This document shows positions 13,599 to 23,453 of a stretch of 64,000 bases of DNA, in pieces. The position numbers were made by a program, and so were the translations under genes. Where the stretch lies: NCBI GenBank assembly GCA_027605045.1, contig JAQFWX010000074.1, positions 1 to 64,000 of the forward strand, in the 5' to 3' direction. The stretch is from Phallus indusiatus. Lineage: Eukaryota; Basidiomycota; Agaricomycetes; Phallales; Phallaceae. The notes under the pieces were generated by a model. The model did no database searches. It was not told the DNA's origin and saw only the letters and a program-made list of their open reading frames with translations. How positions within the stretch are numbered: position 1 is the first letter of the stretch; every line of letters starts with the position of its first letter.

Positions 13599-13604
13599 TA
13601 TAAA
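13599..13604 (+). promoter_or_regulatory. TATA box of PB1-B
   Basis: TATAAA lies in CTTATAAAGGG, 124 nt upstream of the PB1-B start codon at 13728. This argues for that start over in-frame upstream ATG codons such as 13590, which lies 5' of the TATA box. No transcription start is mapped. Confidence 0.5.
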
Positions 13605-13727
13605 GGGTGTCGATATTTATGTGATAAGACAGCCCTGTTACACTCACCTCGAAAGCAAGCACCCACAGTTCTCTCTACACTATTAACTCCCACAGCTCTG
13701 TTGGTGGACGCCGCCGCCACAGAAGCC

Positions 13728-16700
13728 ATGCTCGCTTCTGACCTCAATGAGCAGCAAAACGAACAGCCTGATCATGCAATTCAACTCAAATTTACGACAG
13801 ATGATCCGGTTAACCCCATCGCCCGCAAAATTACGTATAATGCTCTACCCGTGTGGCGGCACTTGCTGAAGAAGGTTGAGAAGCTGTTCGACATTAGTTC
13901 TGAGTCAATCCAGATCATATATACCCTAAAGTACGTCCTTTTGATATAACTTTATACGTTGATTCCTTTTATTCACGTATGGGATTTAACAGTGATGGGT
14001 GAGGATAATGGCTCTGCTGTTATTGTCGGAAATAATGCTAACACTGATATAAAGAAATGAAATCATAGTAAATAGTGATCACGACCTCCGCGCTGTCCTT
14101 ACATCAACATCAGCCAGCGACCACATTTTCAAATTCGTAGTTCGGAATATGCATTCTCCCAAAACGCCAAGCAAAATCATAGGTCGACCAACACACAACA
14201 GACTTCCCAGTCCCCAGAAATTCCATAGAGATTTCATGCGTGCTTTAGATACCGAGATACCCCGCATAAAAGAGCCACCTCCCAACATTCTAAACTACAA
14301 ACCGAGAAAGTATCGATTATTTACCAACGGTGACCCCACGACGAAGATTATATGAGAAGAACAGCGGCACAATATAATTCTGTTCCTCTTGCCGTCCCCC
14401 TCCACACACCCCGTATGATAGGTCATCTTGAATGGCCCAAAGAAATACCCGACCGGATCCCTAGCGCGGCAGTCTTACCACCGCCGGCTCTTGCTGGACC
14501 TAGATCGAATGTAACAACTCATACGACCAGTCCGTTTACAGTGAAACCCGTACAACCCATCAAACCGATTCCATCCCCCGTTGACGACCCAGTAGAAGGT
14601 TTATCTCTCGACTTGGGACCTCCAGCTGATCCAAATGCTCCCTCTGCACTTGGAATACATCTCAACGGACTTGAAGAGGGGCCTTCGTCGTCGCCAGCCG
14701 TACGACCGGCTTTTAATTCACCTGTTCCTATCAGAAATTTCCCTGTTAATCGTCCGACCAGTATTTTTTCAAGTTTGGCTGTAAGTCATACGGTTTCCCA
14801 AGAAAAGAGCTCGTTCATCGTTTTCTTTCCTGTAGGCTCCAGCCGTAATACCCCCGCCACAACATTCTGCCTCTGTTCCGGTATTTGCACCTGCTCCAAC
14901 ATCATCTGCATCACCGATGCCACCCAGAGCTACATCTCCGGTCAACGAAGCCGAGACAGCAAACGAGACACCACACAGGTATGCCGATACGAAGAACTCG
15001 CGCAAATATCTTCTTAAGCATGTCTATAGTCTCGGGCTAGGTCTTAATCTCCCTTTAGGAGTGATCATTCCCATTCATAACGGGTCTTCAACATCACCCA
15101 AGGGAGCTGATAACTCGGTTTATTCATCGGACTCGATAGTATCACGAGGACCAACCATTCCTCCTTCGACCCCTCCAGCAGCCATCTCCATTCCACAGCC
15201 GCCTCCCTCGCCTGTTGGCCCTGTCATTGACGATACGAGCGATATGCAAAAACCATCCATGTTGCTCTCGCCACTCTTACTGCCAGGAGAGGCGACAGAG
15301 CCGCAGAACAGAAACACGAAGCGTACTCGACGGCGGCGTCCAGGGGAAATCATAGTGATCGAGGAGACCTCTGTGTCGTCGTCAAGCAGCGTACAGGGAC
15401 ATGTTGGAGGATTGGAAAATATCCTCAGAACCGGATATGGTTCAGCCTCAGCCTCTGAGGCACGTCTGTCTCCGCCGCTTGGCAGTGCCGCAGTTCACCA
15501 ATACAATATTGGTTCTAATGAGACGGATTCAACTGAACGAAGTCAATTGCATCCTGTCTCGAAGATGAAAACAGAGACGCCGCCTATTATGTCTTCTGGT
15601 CAATCACGACCCAGGAAAAGTCCAGAAGTGGTACCTCCAAGCAGGACCAGCAGACGTAGTAAGAAGATCTCGAATGATACCCTTCCGAAGAAGATACCCT
15701 TTTCATCATCCGAATCGCCTTTATTTCCTCCAAACAAGACCACGTTGTCCGGGAAGAAGAAAAAGCGGTTCACGCCTAGCCCCACACAACTCAAGCGACC
15801 AGCAGCACCTGTCGCGAGCATTTTATCTCTTGCCTCGAAGGTTTCGAAATCATCCAAAGTACCTCCGGGTTATCATCAGGCTCAACAGGTCCCAGCTCCA
15901 GTTTCGCATGAAACTTCATTCTCATCTACCTCAACGAAGCGACCAATGATTAGTCCAGGTCACCATCCGGTCGTTTCAGCACCACCTCCACCGCCACCAC
16001 CAGCCCAGCCGATTGTAGCGGCACCTTGGGACAACAGTGCTTTGTTGGTTCCCGAAACAGTTCTGCGTGCCCTGAGAAGTGAGATTGGGGACATGGTGAA
16101 AAGCGAGATCAAGGAAGGAATCGAGCGTGCAGTCGAAGAATTGAAAACTGAACTAAAACGTAGTTTAGCTGAGATACTTCAGACGCATCGCAACGAACTA
16201 CGCGAACACCTCGAACAAACGGACCGTCAGCCTAGCGAACAGTCGCGAGGCTTTTCACGAGAACGCCCTTCGTATAACGCTTCAATCACCGTCCCGCCTC
16301 CGCCGCCGTTTACGGCCCATTCGCATTCTCATTCTCATTCTCATTCAATCCCACCGTCCGCTCCACCGTTGCATTCATACCATCCATACATGAGTCTTCC
16401 AACATCGACTATCGTCTTCCCGCCGCATCACCCGTATTGTGGGGATTATACGTTACCAACACCCTCATTTTCAATGCCGTATCATCACTACCCTATACCA
16501 CCGACAACATACGCGTGCTGCCATGGGCATAGTGTGATGAAACCACCCGAAGTGAACTTGGGGCATCACCCTCATGTAATTCCTGCGCCACCACCTCCGC
16601 CTCCACCCCCAGTATTACAACCGCCGCCGCCACCTCCGCCACCACCTCCGCCTCCTCCTCCAACTCTTCCAGCTCAGCCGCAGTATGTGCCGTTCCATGC

Positions 16701-17148
16701 ACCATTCCATCGACAAACTAGATGGCCACATGCTGATAACATCTCGGCTGCGCCAGCGTATAGTGTCAGCGAAGCCTCTTTACCTCGACCGGGAAACACT
16801 ACCGTGCGTAGTGAGTACGATGAAATTATAACCAGAGTTAGGGGTATGGAGGAGATGATCAGAGGAATGAAGGCAAAGTAAGAGAGATGATGAATTCCCC
16901 CAAAGCTTTCTCTCGTTGCGAGGGCATTATTCAATGACGCCCTTCGTTTTTGCAGTAAGGATGATGACGACAATGATGAGGATGGGCCGCAGCAGCTACA
17001 CGCGAAACTGAACGGACATCAAGATTCGGCAGAATCAGCTCCTAGGCTGGCTTCAGTTTCTACTGCGAACCCTCAGCTGACCAGGAAACAGAGCTCCAGC
17101 GAGTCCTCCACGTATAGCGTGGGCGAATATTATCTCATCCACTGTTAA
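13728..17148 (+). CDS. PB1-B: PB1-domain coiled-coil protein
   Basis: The exons are 13728-13930, 13993-13998 (microexon), 14055-14309, 14357-14780, 14836-14978, 15030-16877 and 16956-17148, together 3,072 nt and 1,023 residues. The PB1 domain covers about residues 18-95: a first-strand lysine (AIQLKF), PVWRHLLKKVEKLFDI, and an OPCA-like segment YTLNDGNEIIVNSDHDL. The middle is Pro/Ser-rich. A helix of about 45 residues coded near 16080-16230 (VKSEIKEGIERAVEELKTEL and onward) should form a coiled coil, and His/Pro-rich repeats follow. The C-terminus is acidic (KDDDDNDEDG) and ends in EYYLIHC. The 47-nt intron at 14310-14356 has a weak acceptor, and the 51-nt intron at 14979-15029 could also be read through in frame. 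The fold and exon plan match PB1-A and PB1-C, so the three are paralogues. Function beyond protein pairing is unknown. Confidence 0.83.
13993..13998 (+). other. 6-nt microexon (TGATGG) of PB1-B
   Basis: TGATGG sits between acceptor TTTAACAG and donor GTGAGG. The flanking introns are 13931-13992 (62 nt) and 13999-14054 (56 nt). Exon 1 ends with AA and exon 3 starts with A, giving AAT GAT GGA and the segment YTLNDGNEII. Position and phase equal those in PB1-A. Confidence 0.82.
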
Positions 17149-17860
17149 AGCTCGGACTTGCGCCGCGGTCTTCGGCGACACCAGATGCCCGTGAGCAGTG
17201 CAGGCGCCACCATCAACGCCATGGATCTTTCTTCTTTGATTATCTATGTTTTACGGAATTATAACATATGTAGCGAATGCGCTGATCAATTTGCAAATAA
17301 TAATATTCGTAATGATTTCGGTGGATGAATATTCGAAGGACGATGCCTCAAGTTGGAAAAAAAGAATCTAAGGTACACTAATGTCAATGCTTTCAAACGG
17401 CGCTACTCGGCCGTCAAATTTTGAGTTGGTGTTATCCACTGTTGTATCCACTTGGCCGACATTCTTGTGAGTCTTTCGCGAGTAATTCATGACGAGGCCG
17501 TCAGTGGAACTATATATCATTCTGGGCACACAACCAACTACGGAGTCAATTTTAAATTCATAGTCCAGACTCTGGCGGTCACGATGATTCTGCATGCGCA
17601 TCAGCCTCTCCACGTGTTGGGCCTCTGATTCGGTGGTTTCGGTGTGGATCACAATGATTGTTTAAACATAGACTATTTGAATTGCTTTGCTGTCCAACTC
17701 TAAAATTTTTCTTCCCACTCAATTATCATGACCGGGGAGTACCAACCACATAAGGCCATCTCCGCATGGTAAATACCCATATGGTAAGCTTGTTTTCGTT
17801 ATAAAAGCGTCCGATCTTTTCTCATCACACTGTTTTTCCTAGTGCCTTTAATTGTGAACG
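17149..17860. other. Intergenic between PB1-B and the GH88-like gene
   Basis: No supported gene. A 94-codon minus-strand frame at 17368-17652 has no recognisable family and no splice context. The right end contains the promoter of the next gene. Confidence 0.5.
17800..17806 (+). promoter_or_regulatory. TATA box of the GH88-like gene
   Basis: TATAAAA in GTTATAAAAGCG lies 61 nt upstream of the ATG at 17861. The spacing is compact but plausible for a fungal promoter. Confidence 0.5.
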
Positions 17861-19620
17861 ATGAAAGGTCTTCAGTGGATCGCGTTGTTCACGCTTCCTT
17901 TCGCCGAAAGAGCTTCCAGTTCACATATTCCATCTCATTTGTTTTCATCTGATATCCAACGGAAGCTCCACAAAGTAGCAACTGATACAATTGGAGTACC
18001 ATCCACATTTCCCGAATTTACCAATCCCAACCATACATGGATGTCATTCCCTATTCCCACTTGGACGGATGGTTTCTTTTCCTCCGCCCTGTACCTATTA
18101 GATTCTCGCGCTAAATTATGTCACAAGGAAAGCGACGTTGATTGGGTTTCTTTAGGACAACTGTGGTCCACGGGTTTATTAGCATTGGAAACTTTCAATC
18201 GGCAGGTTTTGGACCATGACGTGGGATTTCTGAGCTATCCTTTCCAGAAGGAATTACTCGTGTAGGAATTCTTTAAACTCAGATAATTCAACGTTGAACG
18301 TATAGTTTTATGTTGTAGGAATCCAGACAATACTACAGCGCAAACTGCCATCATGAACCTCGCTACCGTATTGGCCGACCGATTCAATCCTGTTGTCGGC
18401 TGTACAAGAAGTTGGAATACCGCCGATCCCACTGATTTTCAGGCGAGTGCGCCTGCTGTTTGAGAAAAAATTGCCCTTATCCTCCTTTTCTAGGTGATAA
18501 TAGACAATATGATGAATTTAGAAGTGGGTTTAATGTTTTGTTTTGTTTCTTAAATAACATGATACTCAACGGATCGACGGACAATTAATAGTTGTTGTTC
18601 GTCGCCGCAGATTTGACGGGGAACCAGACTTTGAGAGATATCGCTATCACTCATGCAGATACCACCATGAAAAACCAATTTAGACCTGATGGTAGGTGAA
18701 CGTATGGGTTGCTTTACAATTGTGTTTTAGCTGATTGAGCGTCACGGTCTAGGTTCAACATGGCACCTGATAAATTATAACGAGACCACAGGCGCGATAA
18801 TAAATAAAACGACGGCACAAGGTTTTTCGGATAACAGGTCAGAAAATAAACTTGCTTATATGAAAGTAGATGCTCACTGGCACTGGTATTGTGAATGAAC
18901 ACAGTACGTGGACTCGTGGTCAAAGTTGGGCCATCTATGGTTACGCCAATAGTAGGTGGAATGTAATAAGAGGCAAAGTTGTCTTCGATTAACGAGAATT
19001 TCCTAATAGTGTATAATCGGACTCGTTTTACACGGTTCTTGGAGACGTCTCGTAGCGCGGCGACACTTTACGCTAATAGGCTGCCCGAAAACAAGATAGT
19101 CTATTGGTTGGTGGGAGTGTTTCTAATATGTTCACCTGCTGAGAATCTCTTCTTCTGCACCTAGGGATTTCGATGCACCGTTACCAACTACGGCCGATAC
19201 ATCCTCTGCGACTATAGCCGCTAGTGGGATGTTGTTACTGGCCGATATGGAAGAGACCCTTTCCCCCCCTAATAAGACAGGCTCGAACTTTTGGAGACAG
19301 ACCGCTATAGGAATATTAGATGCAACCGCTCGGCTGGCGTGGGCACCTACTTGGGATAGTTTACTGAGCAATGGAACTGTTAATAACCGTGCCATCCCCC
19401 CAATGAATGACACCGGAATAATTCATGGTAGAATCAATATCTCTCTTTAGTTATTCTGATGTTTGACCACTAGCAATATTTTAGGTGACCATTTTTGGAT
19501 AGAAGTAAGTGGTTTATTTGGTGAATGAAGAAAAAAGATAGTTATCCTTTTTTTCCCCTGTAGGCTGGCAACCGCCTGATAAGCAGCGGTCTTACGAGTT
19601 GTTCTCAGGTTGGTTTTTAA
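17861..19620 (+). CDS. Secreted GH88-like unsaturated glucuronyl hydrolase family protein
   Basis: GH88 enzymes hydrolyse unsaturated glucuronyl groups left by polysaccharide lyases, in an alpha6/alpha6 barrel. The model starts MKGLQWIALFTLPFAERASS, a likely signal peptide, so the protein is probably secreted. Nine introns are needed to read the family sequence through. Recognisable segments in order are TWTDGFFSSALYLL, DHDVGFLSYPFQ (with an Asp typical of the active site), IIDNMMNLELLF (second Asp region), RGQSWAIYGYAN, PLPTTADTSSATIAASG and AGNRLISSGLTSC. The intron at 18443-18493 has a GC-AG border. The stop is at 19618-19620. Both Asp-containing motifs are present, so activity is plausible; the substrate cannot be read from sequence. 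No polysaccharide lyase lies nearby. Confidence 0.85.
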
Positions 19621-20395
19621 AACAAACAACTTTTTATGATAGTAGTTGTAACTGGGACTGTTTGGCTGCTTAGCAGTCTTAATCAAAATCTTTTTTTTCT
19701 TAACAAGCGTCACACGTTAAATACAATCAACATTTTTCCTGGTTCAGTCGACTAAGACTAATGTGTTTCCAACACATTAATTTGAAGTTGCATACTTAAA
19801 TGCTTTGGATGAACTACATTATACCTTCTCTAGCTACTTTACACGCGGTGTGGTACTGTCGACGAATGCCAGTAGTATTTTGATTGACTCAATGAAACTA
19901 CATCGATGAGAACTGCGTTTGAACAAAGCTATTTAGGAACCGGGCATATTATTCAATTGAAAATATACTCTGCAATGTACCGCCAAGGAACCGAGCTCAT
20001 CACGCGACAGTCAAGGCGCATCCTCCTCCGTGGCATATCACTGAATTTGTGAAATCGCTATATTTGGTTTCTCAGTGCAATCACGACGCAACACACCAGG
20101 ATGACGCTGTTTACTTTCGATAATCTTATCGGTTTTATCTCCAGTTTTTTTTTTGCTTTTTCTCTTGAAATTTTTTTTCGTAATTGGTGCGCCAGGGGTT
20201 AGCCGCCGAATGATCGAAAATCACATGCGCCTCAACGCGGACACCGGTCTTCTTCCCGTATAGGCATGATGATGGCGAATTGAAACCAATCTAGTCTTTT
20301 TAAACTCCTTGCTGAATTCATGAGAATTTCCTTCTCTTTCTTGCTCTGTTAGTAGTTGACCACCTACCTCGAATCTTCGTAAATTACCTTCTCCC
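19621..20395. other. Intergenic between the GH88-like gene and the carrier gene
   Basis: No supported gene. A pyrimidine-rich stretch around 20140-20180 (T runs) may be part of the carrier promoter. The minus-strand frame at 20221-20655 is antisense to the carrier and is not supported. Confidence 0.5.
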
Positions 20396-21787
20396 ATGGT
20401 CAGCTCATCTCTCTTTGATCTTTGATTAACCCATTGCCAATTCCAAGACATTGACAAACAACTTTTTAATCGACAGGGCGCAGACGAGACAACATCATCA
20501 ACTTCATCTCCTTCGTCGTCGACATCATCGTCAGCAGCCAATAGTACTGTGAGTTCTATCAAGGCTTTTCTGGCAGGCGGCGTTGGTGGCGTCGCTTCCG
20601 TCCTCGTTGGTGCGTTGGCGTCTTCCTTGCTGCTTATCACACAAATGATGTTCATATGACCAGGTCACCCATTCGACTTGACCAAGACACGACTACAAAC
20701 CGCTGAACGAGGTGTGTATACTGGTGCACTCGACGTGGTGAAAAAGACATTGGCACGGGATGGATTTACTGGGTGCGTTTGTAAAACAAATGTTTTCATT
20801 TTTAATCGAGGCTCATACTACTCGTTTAGACTCTATCGCGGTGTGGTTCCGCCTATCTTGGGCGTTACACCCATTTTCGCCGTCTCGTTCTGGGCTTACG
20901 ATCTCTCCAAAACTCTCGTGTACGCAGTTACACCTAATCGGACATCTACAACGCTAGGAGTCGGAGAACTGGCTACAGCTGGATTCCTGTCAGCAGTGCC
21001 AGGCGCGCTCGTCGCAGCACCCATTGAACGCGCCAAGGTATTGTTGCAAGTACAGGGCCAGCATGGCGGAGAGAAGAAGTATAAAGGCGTTGTCGACGTT
21101 TTTAAAGTATTATATAAAGAAGGCGGCATAAGAAGTATCTTTAGAGGATTTGGTGCTACTTTGGCACGAGACTGTCCCGGAAGCGCCGCGTAAGCTTATT
21201 ACCGATAATCTAAGAAGCTGTTTGGTTCCTCCTCCTTAATTCAAGTTTAGATATTTCGCAGGGTATGAAGTTGCGAAGAGGGCACTTACGCCAGAAGGAT
21301 CGGACCCTTCCCAACTCAACTTGGGTGCGATTATCGTCGCAGGTGGGACTGCCGGTATATCCATGTGGAGTATTGCTATACCCCCAGACGTAAGTTATAC
21401 AACAAGATCGTTTTTTTTATCGTTTTCTCATAATGACGTTGCATTTATGATGCTTAAATATATAGGTATTAAAATCGCGGATACAGTCCGCCCCTGCTGG
21501 AACATATTCTGGCTTCCTCGACTGTGCACGGAAAACCATAGCTGCGGAAGGTATTCGGGCACTATGGAAGGGTTTTGGTCCTGCAATGGCAAGAGTACGT
21601 TTGTCGTATATTTTTATCACAAAGCAGGTTTGTTGATATGTTCTTTAATTAATCAGGCGTTCCCTGCGAATGCGGCAACCTTTGTGAGTCATCTTTAAAA
21701 CGCTACTTAATCAACTTTTAACGATTAATATTTACATCATAGCTCGGGGTAGAGGCTACGAGAAAGGTATTAGACGATTTATTCTGA
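20396..21787 (+). CDS. CRC1: Mitochondrial carrier, carnitine/acylcarnitine type
   Basis: Members of this group exchange acylcarnitines for carnitine across the inner mitochondrial membrane. All three carrier repeats are present, with signatures GHPFDLTKTRLQ, APIERAKVLLQ and PPDVLKSRIQ (the second has Glu in place of Asp). RDGFTGLYRG, FRGFGATLARD and LWKGFGPAMARAFPANA also fit the acylcarnitine subgroup. Seven introns are inferred, with acceptors before the GHPF, LYRG, AYFAGYE, VLKSR, AFPANA and LGVEA segments. The start is the weakest part. The best fit is an ATG at 20396 directly followed by an intron (20399-20476) and then GADETTSSTSSP, so exon 1 would contribute only the start codon. An alternative is a 5' UTR intron with another start. 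Confidence 0.85.
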
Positions 21788-22416
21788 TATAATTGTTTAG
21801 AGTTATATACATATCATTCGTACATACTTATATATTAGATGGGTATTAGTTTTGAGTATCCCACCCTGGCATGTGAAACTATTTCTGCTTGCAATTCGCC
21901 AATCAATCCCGTGTCTCCGAACGTCTTCGAAATTTGGATCATACGTAATAGATACGCTTCGAACAAGATTGACACTAAGTCCTTTGGCAGACAGCTTCCG
22001 ATTGTCTCATCGCCATCCCTGCATTTTAGTGAAAAACGGAAAGTCCAAAAGAGCTGATATCCGTCTGGGCGTGTGGAGCATCTGTTTTCTTACATGCGTG
22101 CGATCGAAATGTGCCAAAAATTTGTGACTATGACTCGGACATGATATGTAACTAGTGCTAGTAGAAATGACTTGGGTAGCTCTAAACTCGGATTCTTGTC
22201 GGATTCTGAGCGCATGTCAGTCTGCCAAATGTAAGCAGCCTCTTAGCATTCTAAAATTGATGATCAGGCTTTGACGAACACTTTAAGCGTGCGCCAGGTG
22301 CAAGTGAACCAGTAAGAATTCTTGAATTTATGCTATAACAAAGATCAGGGCCAGGGTGCTATAAACATATAAAGCATCGAGACAACCACTGTTTCTAGGC
22401 TTCAATTGCATTCCAA
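21788..22416. other. Intergenic between the carrier and GNAT-1
   Basis: No supported gene. The overlapping plus-strand frames at 21839-22127 show no family resemblance. Two TATAAA-type motifs at 22360-22365 and 22368-22374 lie about 50 nt before the GNAT-1 start. Confidence 0.5.
22360..22374 (+). promoter_or_regulatory. Paired TATA motifs of GNAT-1
   Basis: TATAAA and TATAAAG occur 8 nt apart, 43-57 nt upstream of the ATG at 22417. They are the only strong core-promoter signal seen in the gap. Confidence 0.4.
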
Positions 22417-23252
22417 ATGGATGGTCTAACCAGTGGACAAAGCTCAATTTCAACTACAAAAAGACGTGTAAAGGTGCGCCTGTCACCCGCCACACTACAA
22501 GATGCACATGCTATCACCAGTATATACCTTCGCTCGTTCGCACAGGGCCCCCTCTTTCCCACTTTAGCACCTAGATGCGCCAATATCCCATATAACGAGC
22601 TCGATCGGTTGGGTGTGCCTTTGGAAATACACGACTTTAAACAATATCTCGTCAGCTCCGACATTTCTATCAAAGCAACCGTTATGACGACGAACGAACG
22701 AAACGAGACGGTGGAAAAGGTGGTTGGATGTGCTCGGTATACTTCACCGGATCGTTCGCGGAAACGGACATTCTGGGAATGGTTTTTATCCGTGATTGTG
22801 TTTCCGGTATACTACAGCTTTATTAAACGCGTTCGTACGCCGGGGAGTGTACAGGAGCACATTGATCTGATGGCGGGACAGTATGAGAAAGTTTTTGGAA
22901 AGGGTGGCGAATGGGAAGGTCGGAAGCATTGGTATTTCCGTCTTTTGTGTATCGACCCCGAGTGGCAGGGTTGTGGAGTTGGAAGTGCATTGCTTGAGTG
23001 GGGATTCGAGAGAGCGAGACAAGATGATTCGTTTATATATCTTGAAGCCAGGTAAGCTTCTTCCTCCATGTCAATGAAGAAGAAGAAGATAAATGAATGT
23101 TTGTATTTTTAACAAGTCCGGTCGGATTGCCTATATACGAAGCTAAAGGATATAAAGTCGTTGTAAACTTGCCTCGCAAAATATGTGGGAGACACATAGA
23201 GACTCCAGGGATGATATGGGAACCGCGGTTTAATGCCAAACGCACTCTGTAA
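22417..23252 (+). CDS. GNAT-1: GNAT-family N-acetyltransferase
   Basis: The exons 22417-23051 and 23117-23252 give 256 residues. GNAT enzymes transfer an acetyl group from acetyl-CoA to an amine. Acetyl-CoA motif A is clear: LCIDPEWQGCGVGSALLEWG (Q-x-x-G-x-G), followed by a helix. The N-terminal part, VRLSPATLQDAHAITSIYLR, is the usual first strand and helix. A conserved insertion, FWEWFLSVIVFP, precedes motif A and is shared with GNAT-2 and GNAT-3. The single intron falls right after YLEA, at the same place and phase as in the two paralogues, and the last exon begins PVGLPIYEAKGY. The substrate is unknown. Confidence 0.88.
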
Positions 23253-23453
23253 TTTCGCAATTGTTAAACCATTAGGAAATAAATGTTGTTGACGCTTTGA
23301 AAAAAAAACAGAAATCCTGTGACAACTGCTAAGCTAAGCGGCCTAAGCCGAAGCCGTGTTTATTGCGTCATCACAATGTGACCGCGGGCGTCGCGGCATT
23401 CGTCCATTCGTCACTTACGGCAAACTTACGGTGAACCTCTACTCTGAACAACC

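Larger units (their letters stand above)
12139..13727. other. Divergent intergenic region between PB1-A and PB1-B
   Basis: No supported gene. This 1.6 kb gap must contain both PB1 promoters. It holds a CAAATTTG tandem repeat (12379-12401), two copies of a short dispersed element (12682-12704 and 13553-13582) and a TATA box at 13599. The minus-strand frame at 13113-13505 and others here lack family resemblance. Confidence 0.5.

Noticed and set aside
17368..17652. 94-codon minus-strand frame
   Set aside because: No recognisable family and lies in a short intergenic gap; chance length.
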